Positions 6,287 to 6,557 of a DNA stretch of 6,557 bases are shown here, piece by piece. The notes under the pieces are model-generated. The model worked only from the letters and a program-made list of their open reading frames with translations. It had not been told where the DNA came from and did not search any database. Position 1 is the first letter of the stretch. Each line of letters opens with the position of its first letter. A program made the position numbers and the translations under genes. The DNA lies in the NCBI GenBank assembly GCA_900549085.1, contig URMO01000095.1:1-6557 (forward strand). Reading direction: 5' to 3'. The DNA comes from an uncultured Collinsella sp. (lineage in GTDB: Bacteria; Actinomycetota; Coriobacteriia; Coriobacteriales; Coriobacteriaceae).

Positions 6287-6415
6287 CGCACAAATACGCG
6301 TGTATGTGCGTACTTCTGCGTATATAACCGCCAAACGGTCAAAATACAACCGCAGACGGCGCATATACACGCATGGTCACGCAATCCTGCGCACGCAAAT
6401 ACGCACAAATGCGCA
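6287..6415. promoter_or_regulatory. Helically phased CGCA/TGCG repeat array, probable operator region
   Basis: On the plus strand CGCA starts at 6351, 6360, 6370, 6380, 6390, 6394, 6402 and 6412. On the other side of the promoter, CGCA lies at 6287, CGCG at 6297, and the complement TGCG at 6307 and 6317. Nearly all steps are 9-12 bp, about one helical turn. The 13-base sequence CGCACAAATRCGC occurs at both ends, 6287-6299 and 6402-6414. The region is non-coding and lies 51 to 180 bases upstream of the oxidoreductase start. Repeated short sites on one DNA face around a promoter suggest cooperative binding of a regulator, most simply the operon's own DeoR protein. The repeat pattern is seen directly; the binding protein is inferred. 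Confidence 0.6.
6321..6349 (-). promoter_or_regulatory. Candidate promoter of the oxidoreductase-deoR operon
   Basis: On the minus strand TTGTAT (6349-6344) and TATATA (6326-6321) are separated by 17 bases, the ideal sigma-70 spacing. Three of six bases fit the -35 consensus and four of six the -10. The predicted start would be near 6314, giving a leader of ~78 bases. The candidate sits exactly in the only break in the phased array, which raises its credibility beyond the base matches. TATATA at 6281 is an alternative -10 with no good -35. Confidence 0.45.
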
Positions 6416-6446
6416 CTAGTCATTGCTCAGAGACGGGGAATTCTAC

Positions 6447-6557
6447 TTAGAACTTCAAAGACAGGATGATCCGCTTCACCACGTCACTCATGGCGCGCTG
6501 CAACTCTAAGGACCGTCCCAAACTGCCGACAGCAAAGGAACGTCCCCAGGCGCCGGC
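6447..6557 (-). other. Open frame entering from the right edge, status uncertain
   Basis: On the minus strand one frame is open from the window edge to TAA at 6447-6449, 36 codons, ending 'SDVVKRIILSLKF'. It might be the 3' end of a gene lying to the right, but the upstream codons run through GGGGAC-type repeat sequence (6510-6547), which would be unusual inside a conserved gene. I recognise no family. Confidence 0.2.
6510..6548. repeat. GGGGACGTTCC-type REP-like sequence
   Basis: GGACCGTCCC (6510-6519) recurs as GGAACGTCCC (6537-6546), 27 bases on with one change. On the minus strand the second copy reads GGGGACGTTCC, again opening GGGGAC like the repeats at 321, 1054 and 4365. The element may continue past the window edge. 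Confidence 0.4.

Noticed and set aside
6287..6415. Iteron-type replication origin or CRISPR array
   Set aside because: Repeat units are only ~10 bp with no unique spacers, no DnaA boxes or replication gene are nearby, and the array sits directly upstream of an operon with a promoter in its gap.
5760..6419. 219-codon plus-strand frame extending through the CGCA array
   Set aside because: It is antisense to the oxidoreductase for most of its length, then reads through the repeat array, giving a low-complexity Arg/Tyr-rich tail. The array is better explained as regulatory DNA.

Overview
The window looks like a chromosomal stretch from a high-GC gut actinobacterium, most likely a coriobacterium close to Collinsella. 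The reasons are high GC, strong G/C bias at third codon positions, AGGAGG-type ribosome binding sites, and short intergenic repeats beginning GGGGACAG that I associate from memory with such genomes. The taxonomic call is inference. There are no rRNA or tRNA genes, no CRISPR array and no transposase gene.

Layout. (1) 1-308, plus strand: 3' end of a YheO/DauR-type helix-turn-helix regulator. It converges on (2) 430-807, minus strand: a RidA-family enamine/imine deaminase. A perfect 15-bp bidirectional terminator separates the two. (3) 808-1185 is a 378-base divergent spacer. It holds the ridA leader with a strong 48-base hairpin, a 72-base palindromic REP-like element, and the region upstream of the next operon. 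(4) 1186-4353, plus strand: a two-gene operon of an 830-residue U32/DUF3656 protein (RlhA-like) and an RluA-type pseudouridine synthase. Both families modify rRNA or tRNA, so this looks like an RNA-modification operon. It ends at a hairpin shared with (5) 4407-6236, minus strand: a two-gene operon of a Gfo/Idh/MocA oxidoreductase followed, three bases later, by a DeoR-family repressor. (6) 6237-6557 is the upstream region of that operon, with an open frame of uncertain status and REP-like sequence at the right edge.

The most unusual feature is in region 6. Between 6287 and 6415 the tetranucleotide CGCA, or its complement TGCG, recurs about every 10 bp, roughly one helical turn. The series breaks only where a plausible -35/-10 promoter sits. 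A 13-bp sequence (CGCACAAATRCGC) closes the array at both ends, 115 bp apart. The simplest reading is a helically phased operator array, probably bound by the DeoR protein encoded in the same operon, but the sequence alone does not prove this.

The other notable items are the ridA leader hairpin, the GGGGAC-type palindromes in several intergenic gaps, and a second four-cysteine cluster near the C-terminus of the U32 protein.
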